From assembly GCA_902196205.1 (NCBI GenBank), contig CABIKM010000043.1:1-40704 (forward strand): 40,704 nt of DNA, in the 5' to 3' direction. The stretch comes from Candidatus Methylomirabilis lanthanidiphila (lineage in GTDB: Bacteria; Methylomirabilota; Methylomirabilia; Methylomirabilales; Methylomirabilaceae). The notes beneath the pieces were generated by a model that searched no databases, had not been told where the DNA came from, and worked only from the letters and a program-made list of their open reading frames with translations. A program made the translations under genes and the position numbers. Below, in pieces: positions 1 to 7,627 of the stretch (positions are counted from its first letter, which is position 1; each line of letters opens with the position of its first letter).

Positions 1-37
1 GTTCCCCCCTTCTCAAAAGGGGGGAACGGGGGGGATT
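1..37. repeat. GC-rich palindromic repeat (C-run/G-run type), cut by window edge
   Basis: A C-run, a short A/T-containing centre and a matching G-run form a hairpin, followed by a second G-run and ATTTTG. The same pattern recurs at 20323-20371, 23281-23307, 32423-32473 and 37464-37513, so this is a dispersed family. The left part is probably cut off by the window edge. No gene is seen in 1-255 apart from this repeat and the next one. Confidence 0.7.
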
Positions 38-84
38 TTGCTGGGCGTGATAACGTTTATCCCCACGGATGAGTCGACGGCTCA

Positions 85-168
85 TACAATATTGCTTCGG
101 CTTTGCCTCGTAACGACACTCCGCGTCGGATTGCCGCACTCCCTGTGGTCGCTCGCAATGACGGAGTT
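85..168. repeat. REP-like palindrome (ATTGC...GCAATGACGG type)
   Basis: ATTGCTTCGGC near the left end and CGCTCGCAATGACGG near the right end are roughly complementary, giving an imperfect long hairpin between genes. Related cores occur at 27034-27070 and 27266-27303. This type of intergenic palindrome is common in large bacterial genomes. No coding function is supported. Confidence 0.5.
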
Positions 169-318
169 GGAGGGCAGACTTATGGGTGTGGACGCAGATT
201 TATGGGTTAGTACGTAGGCAGTATAAGTAGTAATACTCTTGCATTTGAAATTCAAGTGTTTAATAGTAACAAGGAGAGGACAAACTCGAAAAAAAGATAC
301 TTTACAGTAAGTGAGGAC

Positions 319-2565
319 ATGAGGGCAAGCATTCCACCTACCCAGTCCGACTCTCATCAGCTCGCATCGCGGTTTCGCTGGATTCCACACGCTGCAAGCG
401 CGAGCGCGGTTGCCGTCGGCGGCCTGGTCCTGGTCGGCTGGTGGCTTGACGTCGGAATCCTCAAGGCTCCGCTACCCGAATATCCCGCCATGATGGCCAA
501 CACGGCACTGGCCTTCGTCCTGATCGGTGTCGCTCTCTGGTTGTTGCGGACAGCGTCCACCAGTGGGCGGGGTCGACGTCTGTCCCGGATCTGCGCATCG
601 ATCGTCGCCCTCATCGGTCTGCTCACGCTCAGCGAATATCTGTTTGTATGGGACCTGGGGATTGGTCGACTGCCGGCCACGGATTTCCAGGCGCCTGCGG
701 GACCCTACCACGTTCCGGGTCGGATCGCGTTTGCGAGCGCGCTGAATTTTGTTGTGCTCGGCGCCGCGCTCCTGCTGTTGGATGTAAAGATCCGCGGCGA
801 CTATCGGCCTGCCGAGCATCTTGCGGTTACGGTTGCCGCCATCGCGTTGTTGACGCTCGTGGCGTACCTTTACGGCGGGACCGAGATCCATCAGCTCTAT
901 CCTTTTACAACCGTCGCTCCGCACACGGCCCTACTGTTCGTCGTGCTCTCCATCGGTGTCCTGTTTGCTCGATCACAGCACAGGATCGTGAGCATCATGA
1001 TGAGTGATACGGTCGCCGCCGCCGCAATGCGGCGCCTGCTGGTTGTCGCGATCCTTCTCCCGATCTCAGCGGGTTGGGTGAGGCTGATCGGGCAACGGTT
1101 CGGCCTCTTCGGCACCGAGTTCGGGCTGGCGCTTATCGTGGTGTTCGCAATCGTCGCGTTGACCGTGAGCGTCTACTGGCAGGCGACGTCGTTGATTCAG
1201 GCGGAGGAGTATCAGTGCGGGATCAATGAGATATCCGTCGCCTTTAGTGGGACGACCACCATTGAGGATACGTTCCCCGTCTTTGCGACGATAATCAAAA
1301 AGATCGCTTCGTATGATCGGATCTGTGTTGTGGCGCGTGACGGGGAGAAGCTGGTCGCAATAGCGTCGTGGGCTACCCTCCCTTTACAGTGTTTTCGGGG
1401 GAAGGCGTGGCGTCCGTCCGGTGAGACTGCCGTCGAGTGGGTCATGGACCATAAAACCCCTCGCCTGGTTCGGGACCTGCCGCTGGAGCAGCGTTTTGCT
1501 GATGAGGCCATCGTCGTGCGGGAGGGGATCCGGTCCACCTTGGTCCTGCCCCTAATGGTTGGTGGGGAGGCGGTCGGGACCGTAACCCTGGATAACAGGA
1601 TACCGGGCGCTTACACGTCGGACTCCGTAACGGTGTTGACGGGCTTCATGGAACCGCTGGCCGCTGCCGTGCGGAATGCCGAGCTCCACGCGCAGGTGGT
1701 CCGCTACACCCACGAGTTGGAGGATCTGGTCGAGGCGAGGACCCGAGAGTTGCAGACGGCGAACGGCCATCTGGCGGAAGCCTCTCGCCACAAGTCCATT
1801 TTTCTGACCAACATGTCCCACGAGTTGCGTACACCGCTCAACAGCATCATTGGCTTTTCCGAACTGCTGCGCAACCAGACTGCCGGTCCGCTGATCGCCA
1901 AGCAGGCCCGCTACATAGACCACATCTACACCAGCGGCCAGCATCTGCTTGTGCTGATCAACGACCTGCTGGACCTGTCGAAAGTCGAGGCGGGCAAACT
2001 CGTACTGCACCCCGAGCCCATCGCCCTCTCCGAGGCGCTTGCGGCCGCCGTACAAGATATCCGGCCCTTGACCGACACCAAGCGACTCACTCTCACGCTG
2101 GACGTGGACACTGCGCCGATCACCATTGCTGCCGACCCGGTCCGCTTCAAGCAGATCATCTACAACATGCTGTCGAATGCCGTGAAGTTCACTCCGGAAG
2201 AAGGCCGAATTACGGTCACCGCGAGACGAGTTTCGAGTTCCGAGTTTGGAGTGTCGAGTGTAGAACCCGAAACTGGAAACTCAAAACTAAAAACTGCCAG
2301 TCTGGGCGAGTTCGTGGAGATCACGGTCGCCGACACCGGGATCGGGATTGCGGCAGAGGACCTCTCTCGACTCTTTGCGCGCTTCAGTCAGATCGAAATT
2401 GAGACGACGAAGCGGCTCAAGGGGAGCGGGTTGGGTCTCGTGCTGACCAGGCAGTTGGTCGAACTGCACGGGGGGACGATCGCGATTGCGTCCGATGGCC
2501 CGGGCCAGGGGAGCACGTGTACGGTGCGGCTGCCGCTGGCGCCTCAGGTGAAGCCGGAGACATGA
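319..2565 (+). CDS. Membrane-bound GAF sensor histidine kinase
   Basis: About eight hydrophobic segments fill the first ~300 residues (MASE-like sensor membrane domain). A GAF domain follows, then a short coiled coil, a HisKA domain with the phospho-acceptor His at about residue 501 (motif MSHELRTPLN), and an HATPase_c domain with N box NMLSNAVKF, G1 ADTGIGI and G2 GSGLGL. It should autophosphorylate and pass phosphate to the response regulator whose ATG overlaps its stop. I chose ATG 319, preceded by GTGAGGAC. An in-frame GTG at 256 would add 21 polar residues. The signal is not recognisable from sequence. Oddity: a heptamer repeat element (2228-2296) is inserted in frame between the N box and G1 box of the ATPase domain. 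Confidence 0.88.
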   Translation: MRASIPPTQSDSHQLASRFRWIPHAASASAVAVGGLVLVGWWLDVGILKAPLPEYPAMMANTALAFVLIGVALWLLRTASTSGRGRRLSRICASIVALIGLLTLSEYLFVWDLGIGRLPATDFQAPAGPYHVPGRIAFASALNFVVLGAALLLLDVKIRGDYRPAEHLAVTVAAIALLTLVAYLYGGTEIHQLYPFTTVAPHTALLFVVLSIGVLFARSQHRIVSIMMSDTVAAAAMRRLLVVAILLPISAGWVRLIGQRFGLFGTEFGLALIVVFAIVALTVSVYWQATSLIQAEEYQCGINEISVAFSGTTTIEDTFPVFATIIKKIASYDRICVVARDGEKLVAIASWATLPLQCFRGKAWRPSGETAVEWVMDHKTPRLVRDLPLEQRFADEAIVVREGIRSTLVLPLMVGGEAVGTVTLDNRIPGAYTSDSVTVLTGFMEPLAAAVRNAELHAQVVRYTHELEDLVEARTRELQTANGHLAEASRHKSIFLTNMSHELRTPLNSIIGFSELLRNQTAGPLIAKQARYIDHIYTSGQHLLVLINDLLDLSKVEAGKLVLHPEPIALSEALAAAVQDIRPLTDTKRLTLTLDVDTAPITIAADPVRFKQIIYNMLSNAVKFTPEEGRITVTARRVSSSEFGVSSVEPETGNSKLKTASLGEFVEITVADTGIGIAAEDLSRLFARFSQIEIETTKRLKGSGLGLVLTRQLVELHGGTIAIASDGPGQGSTCTVRLPLAPQVKPET
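2228..2296 (+). repeat. Heptamer inverted-repeat element inside the histidine kinase gene
   Basis: Left arm repeats a 7-nt word (TTTCGAG, TTCCGAG, TTTGGAG, TGTCGAG). Right arm repeats roughly its complement (ACCCGAA, ACTGGAA, ACTCAAA, ACTAAAA). The element is read in frame and encodes residues containing SSEFGVSS and PETGNSKLK. The same family occurs at 6777-6866 and in both cobalamin riboswitches. Confidence 0.85.
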
Positions 2566-2942
2566 GTGCAATAACGCAGGCTGTCATCCTGATCGTGGAG
2601 GATGATCCGCTGGGCCGGGAGCTGGCGAAGGAGATTCTCCATGACGCGGGATACGCCGTATTATCGTTGGAGGATGGCGTTGGCCTGCTGGAGCGGGTCA
2701 AGATCGAGCGGCCGGACATCATCCTCATGGATCTGCAATTGCCCGGCACCGACGGCGTCACACTCGCTCGGCAACTGAAGGCGGATGACGAGACGCGATC
2801 GATTCCGGTCGTGATGACGACCGCCTATGCGCAGCCGGAGTCGTACGTACAGGCCATTGAGGCCGGCTGCGCCGCCTACCTCACCAAACCCATCAATTCC
2901 AAGCTCCTTCTGAAGGCTGTCGCCACTCTGCTGAAGCGCTAA
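2562..2942 (+). CDS. Single-domain response regulator (CheY-like receiver)
   Basis: The 126-residue protein is a receiver domain only: acidic pair in IVEDDP, phospho-acceptor Asp57 in ILMDLQLPG, and conserved Lys109 in YLTKPIN. There is no output domain, so it probably acts by protein contact or in a phosphorelay, like DivK/CheY-type regulators. Its ATG overlaps the TGA of the upstream kinase (ATGA), indicating translational coupling and a cognate pair. A more upstream GTG lies inside the kinase and is unlikely to be used. Confidence 0.9.
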   Translation: MSAITQAVILIVEDDPLGRELAKEILHDAGYAVLSLEDGVGLLERVKIERPDIILMDLQLPGTDGVTLARQLKADDETRSIPVVMTTAYAQPESYVQAIEAGCAAYLTKPINSKLLLKAVATLLKR

Positions 2943-3040
2943 GTCGCCGACACCCCCGGGCGCACTCGGCGGAATGAGTGTGGCGCGCTCTTCCCTGAAA
3001 TCCTATATTAATTCATAGGGTTAATGTATGTCGTGTAGCT

Positions 3041-3058
3041 GTATACTATCGTATACGA
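3041..3058. promoter_or_regulatory. Possible operator palindrome upstream of the LuxR-type gene
   Basis: GTATAC is repeated twice with TATC between, and the second half forms the perfect palindrome TCGTATACGA. It lies about 50-70 bases before the start of the first LuxR-type regulator in an AT-rich stretch. A binding or autoregulatory role is inference only. Confidence 0.3.
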
Positions 3059-3108
3059 TTATAATATTTCGTTTAGCAGGTAAGTCGCTGGTATAGTGGT
3101 TGAAATCG

Positions 3109-3879
3109 ATGCGGGATGTGCGAAACAACCGAAGTCCCCTATCACGCTCGCTGGAAACGCCGCTCGCGAAGATGCTGGCGGGGATGATTGAGGCGGCGGC
3201 GAAGCGCCTGCACCCGGCGGTCCTTCAAGAGATGGTTCGCGATGTTGGGGCGCAGTTGGGTCGGCAGGCGGCTGCCGAGTACCGGCTGGCGCATCACATA
3301 AGCGGACGGTTCGACAGGTATGCCTGCGCCCGGTGCCTTGAGGCAATCGGGCAGCAGTTCAGGTGGGAGTATCAGGCATCAGTCGAGTCGGAAAGTGCCA
3401 TCCGGCTTGATGTGCAGGGGTGCCCGCTGGCGAAACTGGGCAGGCCTGAACCGTACTTGACCGAATTGGGATACGGAATGCTTGGTGGGGTGGTGGCGGA
3501 TGAGTTTGGCTACGCCAAGGTCTGCGTGAGCCATCAGCCTGACATGCCGCCGTTTCACTGTACCATCATGATCTACCTGCACGAATCTGAGGAGAGCCGG
3601 GCGGTAGGTGGCATCCTCTTTCCGCAGGTCGTCGATGAAGCGGCCCAGCTTGCAGAGTGGCAATCGCGCGAAAAACCTGCAGAGCGCCTGACGCCCCGCG
3701 AAACGGAAGTCTTCCGACTCATTGCGCAGGGTTTCACCGATAAGGAGGTCGCCACAGCGCTCCATCTATCCGTCTGTACCGTCCAGAATCATGCCGCGCA
3801 GATCCGCCGCAAACTGAGGATCGGTACCCGCACGGCGCTGGTCCGGTTCGCACTCCGTGCTCCTGTGGGCGAAGGGTAA
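3109..3879 (+). CDS. LuxR-family transcriptional regulator with Cys-rich N-terminal domain (paralog 1)
   Basis: The C-terminal ~65 residues are a GerE/LuxR helix-turn-helix (LTPRETEVFRLIAQGFTDKE, then recognition-helix region VQNHAAQIRRKL). The N-terminal ~185 residues are not a receiver or autoinducer domain. They contain GCPL, a Gly-rich helix GMLGGVVADEFG, then KVCVS and PPFHC, vaguely like V4R/methanogen-output-domain (MetOD1) sensors. Cys76, 105, 139 and 151 are conserved in the paralog at 4046. A metal, Fe-S or thiol sensing role is inferred from that. Start is ATG 3109; TTG 3100 is also in frame, and neither has a strong ribosome site. Confidence 0.78.
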   Translation: MRDVRNNRSPLSRSLETPLAKMLAGMIEAAAKRLHPAVLQEMVRDVGAQLGRQAAAEYRLAHHISGRFDRYACARCLEAIGQQFRWEYQASVESESAIRLDVQGCPLAKLGRPEPYLTELGYGMLGGVVADEFGYAKVCVSHQPDMPPFHCTIMIYLHESEESRAVGGILFPQVVDEAAQLAEWQSREKPAERLTPRETEVFRLIAQGFTDKEVATALHLSVCTVQNHAAQIRRKLRIGTRTALVRFALRAPVGEG

Positions 3880-4045
3880 GGGGTGCGTTGCGCGCAAAAA
3901 AGGACGAGAGAGAGAGAGTGGTACATTGGTCCTTGTTGCCGTATATTGTTTATAAAGTGACGATCTGCGGTCATTAAAAAGTGGCCTCATTGTACAGTCT
4001 CTTGCTCCTTTACCGAGTACGGAGCGAGCATGAGGTGAATATGGA

Positions 4046-4819
4046 ATGGCCCGTGACGCTCGCGAGCATACCGGCCCGACCCCAATGCCTCGGCAGACGC
4101 TGCTGATGCAGGCGCTGAATGGGCTGATCCTAGCTGCCGCGAGGCAGCTTGACCCTTCGGTGCTCCAGGAGATGGTTCGCGGTGTTGGGGCGCAGTTGGG
4201 TCGGCAAGCGCTGACGGGGTACCGTCTGACACATTACGCGTGCGGGCAGCCCATCGGTTATACCTGGGCTGAGTGTCTGAAGGAGATAGGGGAGCAGTTC
4301 GGGTGGACGCTTCGGGTTGCGGTCGAGTCGGAGGGCGTGATTCGCGTCACCGTGCTGGAGTGCGACGTTACGGAATCGGAAGAGTCCGGATTGCACCTGT
4401 GCGAGTTCAGTTCCGGGCTCTTCGGCGGGGCCATGGCGGAGGCGATCGGCGACGTCAAGGTCTGTGTGAGCAGATGCTCGGAGACGCCACCGCGCAATTG
4501 TGCCTTTGCGATCTATTATCGAACGTCGGAAGAGAGCTTGGCGTTACCCGGTGTTGTCTATCCGCGGATAAGCGATCGGGCAGTCCAGCTTGCGCCAGGG
4601 TTACTGGACAGCGGCCCAGGCGCGCGCCTGACGTCCCGTGAGGCGCAGGTTCTCAGGCAGATCGCCCATGGTTTGCCTGATAAGGAGATCGCGGCAGCGC
4701 TCCAGTTGTCCGTCCGGACCGTCGAGAACCATGGCGCAAGAATTCGCAGGAAGCTCAGCATCGGCAACCGCGCCGCGCTGGTCCGGTTTGCGCTGCAGAA
4801 TCGCTTGATCGAGTCGTAA
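4046..4819 (+). CDS. LuxR-family transcriptional regulator with Cys-rich N-terminal domain (paralog 2)
   Basis: Tandem paralog of the gene before it, colinear over its whole length. Shared segments include LQEMVRGVGAQLGRQA, the Gly-rich GLFGGAMAEAIGDVKVCVS, PPRNC, and the C-terminal LuxR helix-turn-helix (LTSREAQVLRQIAHGLPDKE, VENHGARIRRKL). Cys77, 106, 140 and 152 match those of paralog 1. The two extra cysteines of each protein do not align well. ATG 4046 has GAGGTGA at 4032-4038, seven bases upstream. There are ~166 bases between the two genes, so they may have separate promoters. Neither gene sits next to an obvious target operon; the neighbour downstream is a housekeeping cluster. Confidence 0.8.
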   Translation: MARDAREHTGPTPMPRQTLLMQALNGLILAAARQLDPSVLQEMVRGVGAQLGRQALTGYRLTHYACGQPIGYTWAECLKEIGEQFGWTLRVAVESEGVIRVTVLECDVTESEESGLHLCEFSSGLFGGAMAEAIGDVKVCVSRCSETPPRNCAFAIYYRTSEESLALPGVVYPRISDRAVQLAPGLLDSGPGARLTSREAQVLRQIAHGLPDKEIAAALQLSVRTVENHGARIRRKLSIGNRAALVRFALQNRLIES

Positions 4820-4971
4820 GAGCGCAGACCACTCTACCTCTCTATTTCTATTTGCCGATTTTTACCTAGCCCTGCCTGCCTGCATCGTTCGAAGATTGCC
4901 TTTCAGGGCGCCTTCGTGTATGATTTTGTGCGATACGGTGTGAACCGCGCGCAAAAAAGGAGATGCCTCTG

Positions 4972-7602
4972 GTGCGTAGCTTCCGACAGGCGATGGTGGA
5001 CGAGATTCTGCCCCAGGTCAGCAAACCGTCCCGCTATATCGGAATGGAGTGGAACGCCGTCAGGAAAGACCCCGCCAAGACGTCCGTCAGAATTGCGCTC
5101 GCCTTCCCCGATACGTACGAAATCGGCATGTCCCATCTGGGCCTGAAGATCCTCTACCAGATCGTGAACCGACGGCCGGAGTTCATGGCGGAACGGGTCT
5201 ATGCGCCATGGACCGATGCGGACGCGCTCCTGCGGCAGCGGCGGATTCCGCTTTGCAGCCTCGAATCCGGCTACAGCCTGGCCGATTTTGATCTGATCGG
5301 CTTTACGCTGCAGTATGAGTTGTCGTACACCAACATCCTGAACATGCTGGACCTGGCCGGTGTCCCTTTGAAGAGCGCCGACCGGCGGGAGGGCGATCCG
5401 TTCGTCATCGGAGGCGGCTCCGTCGGCTTCAATCCCGAGCCGATTGCGGAGTTTCTCGACCTGTTCGTCCTGGGCGACGGCGAGGAGGCCGTTCTCGAGG
5501 TCTGCGAGGCGACGGCCGCGTGGAAGGCCTCAGGCGGGCGGCGCGAGGCGCTCCTTGAGGCATGGGCCAAGATTCCCGGCTGCTACGTCCCCGCGCTTCA
5601 CCAGGGCGAGACCATCCGCAAGAGGACGGCGATCCATCTGGACGGGATCGACTATGGTGCCTTCCCGGTCCCCTTCATGGAGATCGTTCACGACCGGGTC
5701 AGTATCGAGGTGATGCGGGGCTGCACCCAGGGGTGCCGGTTCTGCCAGGCGGGTTACCTGTATCGGCCGCTGCGGGAGCGGTCGGCTGAGGAGATCCAGC
5801 AACTGGCCTTACAGGCAATTCGGGAAACGGGATATGAAGAGGTGTCGCTGGCCTCGTTGAGTATCGCCGATCTGACGGTCCTCCCGGACGTCGTGCCGTC
5901 GTTAATGGATCAACTGTTGCCGGAGAAGATCTCGCTGTCGCTTCCCTCCCTCCGTGTCGAAACGCTGAACCGGTTTCCGCAGGTGGCCGAGGAGATCAGC
6001 CGGGTTCGCAAGACCGGCTTCACTATTGCGCCGGAGGCCGGAAGCCGCCGGTTGCGAAAGGTGATCAACAAGGAGGGATTCGACGAGGAGCAGATCTTTA
6101 CGGCCGTGCGTAATGCCGCCAGATCAGGCTGGGAATCGGTCAAGTTCTATTTCATGATCGGGCTCCCCACCGAGACGCAGGAGGACCTGGACGAGCTGGT
6201 TCGCATTACGCGGGAATCGGCGCGGATTGCGCGGGCCGAGTCGGCGAGAGGGTTTGGTCTGACCGTCAGTACCTCCCCATTTGTGCCGAAGCCTCATACC
6301 CCGTTCCAGTGGTTCGCCCAGGATTCGATGGAGATGCTCCAGGAGAAACAGGACTATCTGAGGCGGAGGTTGCGGGAGGTCAGGGTCTCGTACAAGTGGC
6401 ACAACGTCCGGTCCTCATTTCTGGAGGCGGTCTTTTCGCTGGGCGACCGTTCGCTGGGCCGGGTTGTCCAGCGCGGCTATGAGCTGGGGTGTCGGCTTGA
6501 CGGCTGGACCGAACATCTGAAGTTCGATCGATGGATGCAGGCGTTCGAAAAGACCGGGATCGACCCCAGGGCGATCGCCAACCGGCCGCGCAACCTGGAC
6601 GAGCCGCTGCCGTGGGATCACATCGACACCGGCGTCGACAAGGCGTTCCTGCAGCGCGAATACAAGAAGGCGCTGGAGGCCCGCGGGACGGTCGATTGCC
6701 ATACGTCCACCTGCACGGCCTGCGGCGAGATCTGCATGCCCAACTGGCCCACCTGGGCCGAGCAGGTGGGAATGAAGGTTTGGAGTTCCGAGTTTGGAGT
6801 TTCGAGTTCAAAGTTCCTAGCGCCACGCGCTGACCCCGAAACCCAAAACCCGAAACCCCAAACTCCCGCGCAGCGTATTCGGTTCGTCTTTCAGAAGGTC
6901 GGGGTGCTCCGGTTTCTGTCGCATCTGGAAGTGATGCGGGCGCTGGGGCGGGCGCTGCGCCGGGCCGGGATTGCTGTGGCCTATTCGCAGGGGTTCAACC
7001 CGCAGCCGAAGCTGTCGCTTGCGCTTGCGCTGCCGGTAGGGGTCGAGGGACGGCAGGAGTTGGGGGACATCGAGCTGCGCGCGGCTATGGCCCCGGAGGA
7101 GTTGGCGGCGCGGGTCAACCGGTCCCTTGTGGACGGATTGCAACTGCTGCGGGCGTGGGAGGTGCCGTTGACGGCGCCGTCGCTCACGGCATTGGTGCGG
7201 GAGGTCGCGTATCGTGTGACGCTGCCGCTGGTCGGCTTCGCCGCGCCGATCGGCGAGCGGCTCAGCGCTCAGGCGCTGTGCGACGAGTGGTTGGATCGAC
7301 CCAGTATTGTCGTGAGCGTGGAGCGCAAGGAGGGGCGGCGGGAGGTTGATGCCCGTCCGCAGATCGTGGGGTTGACCGCGTCGCGGGAAGAGGACGGGGC
7401 GCTCTGTTGGGTTCTTCGCCTGAGGACGGGCCAGGGGATCGGCGTGCGGCCGCAGGCGATTATGACCAGCTTGCTGCAGGAGGCGATTAACGGCCAGTGT
7501 GAAGGGTGGGAAGCGAAGCTGCGCGTGGCGAGAACAGCCCTGATCCTGGATGGCGAGGGGGATTTCCAAAGCGATGATACTTCGGTGAAGGAGACGCTTT
7601 GA
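4972..7602 (+). CDS. Fused radical SAM (TIGR03960-type) / DUF2344 protein
   Basis: Residues 1-~620 are the TIGR03960-type radical SAM protein: an N-terminal region ending in a cobalamin-binding-like fold, then the 4Fe-4S motif C251-x3-C255-x2-C258 (GCTQGCRFC) and a SAM-binding barrel. The C-terminal ~240 residues match DUF2344 (TIGR03936), starting near QRIRFVFQKVGVLRFLSHLE. The two parts are fused or adjacent in many bacteria, often beside rng as here. The reaction is not established; an RNA-related role is inferred from context. Start: AAGGAG at 4957-4962 touches ATG 4963, so GTG 4972, nine bases away, is the better start. A heptamer repeat element (6777-6866) is read in frame in the linker between the two halves. 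Confidence 0.88.
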   Translation: MRSFRQAMVDEILPQVSKPSRYIGMEWNAVRKDPAKTSVRIALAFPDTYEIGMSHLGLKILYQIVNRRPEFMAERVYAPWTDADALLRQRRIPLCSLESGYSLADFDLIGFTLQYELSYTNILNMLDLAGVPLKSADRREGDPFVIGGGSVGFNPEPIAEFLDLFVLGDGEEAVLEVCEATAAWKASGGRREALLEAWAKIPGCYVPALHQGETIRKRTAIHLDGIDYGAFPVPFMEIVHDRVSIEVMRGCTQGCRFCQAGYLYRPLRERSAEEIQQLALQAIRETGYEEVSLASLSIADLTVLPDVVPSLMDQLLPEKISLSLPSLRVETLNRFPQVAEEISRVRKTGFTIAPEAGSRRLRKVINKEGFDEEQIFTAVRNAARSGWESVKFYFMIGLPTETQEDLDELVRITRESARIARAESARGFGLTVSTSPFVPKPHTPFQWFAQDSMEMLQEKQDYLRRRLREVRVSYKWHNVRSSFLEAVFSLGDRSLGRVVQRGYELGCRLDGWTEHLKFDRWMQAFEKTGIDPRAIANRPRNLDEPLPWDHIDTGVDKAFLQREYKKALEARGTVDCHTSTCTACGEICMPNWPTWAEQVGMKVWSSEFGVSSSKFLAPRADPETQNPKPQTPAQRIRFVFQKVGVLRFLSHLEVMRALGRALRRAGIAVAYSQGFNPQPKLSLALALPVGVEGRQELGDIELRAAMAPEELAARVNRSLVDGLQLLRAWEVPLTAPSLTALVREVAYRVTLPLVGFAAPIGERLSAQALCDEWLDRPSIVVSVERKEGRREVDARPQIVGLTASREEDGALCWVLRLRTGQGIGVRPQAIMTSLLQEAINGQCEGWEAKLRVARTALILDGEGDFQSDDTSVKETL
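6777..6866 (+). repeat. Heptamer inverted-repeat element inside the radical SAM gene
   Basis: Left arm GTTTGGA, GTTCCGA, GTTTGGA, GTTTCGA, GTTCAAA; right arm ACCCGAA, ACCCAAA, ACCCGAA, ACCCCAA; about 25 unrelated bases between. It is translated in frame (WSSEFGVSSSKF then DPETQNPKPQTP) exactly at the boundary between the radical SAM and DUF2344 parts, a place where extra residues should be tolerated. Confidence 0.85.
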
Positions 7603-7627
7603 TTTCAGATAAGCTGAGCATCGACCG

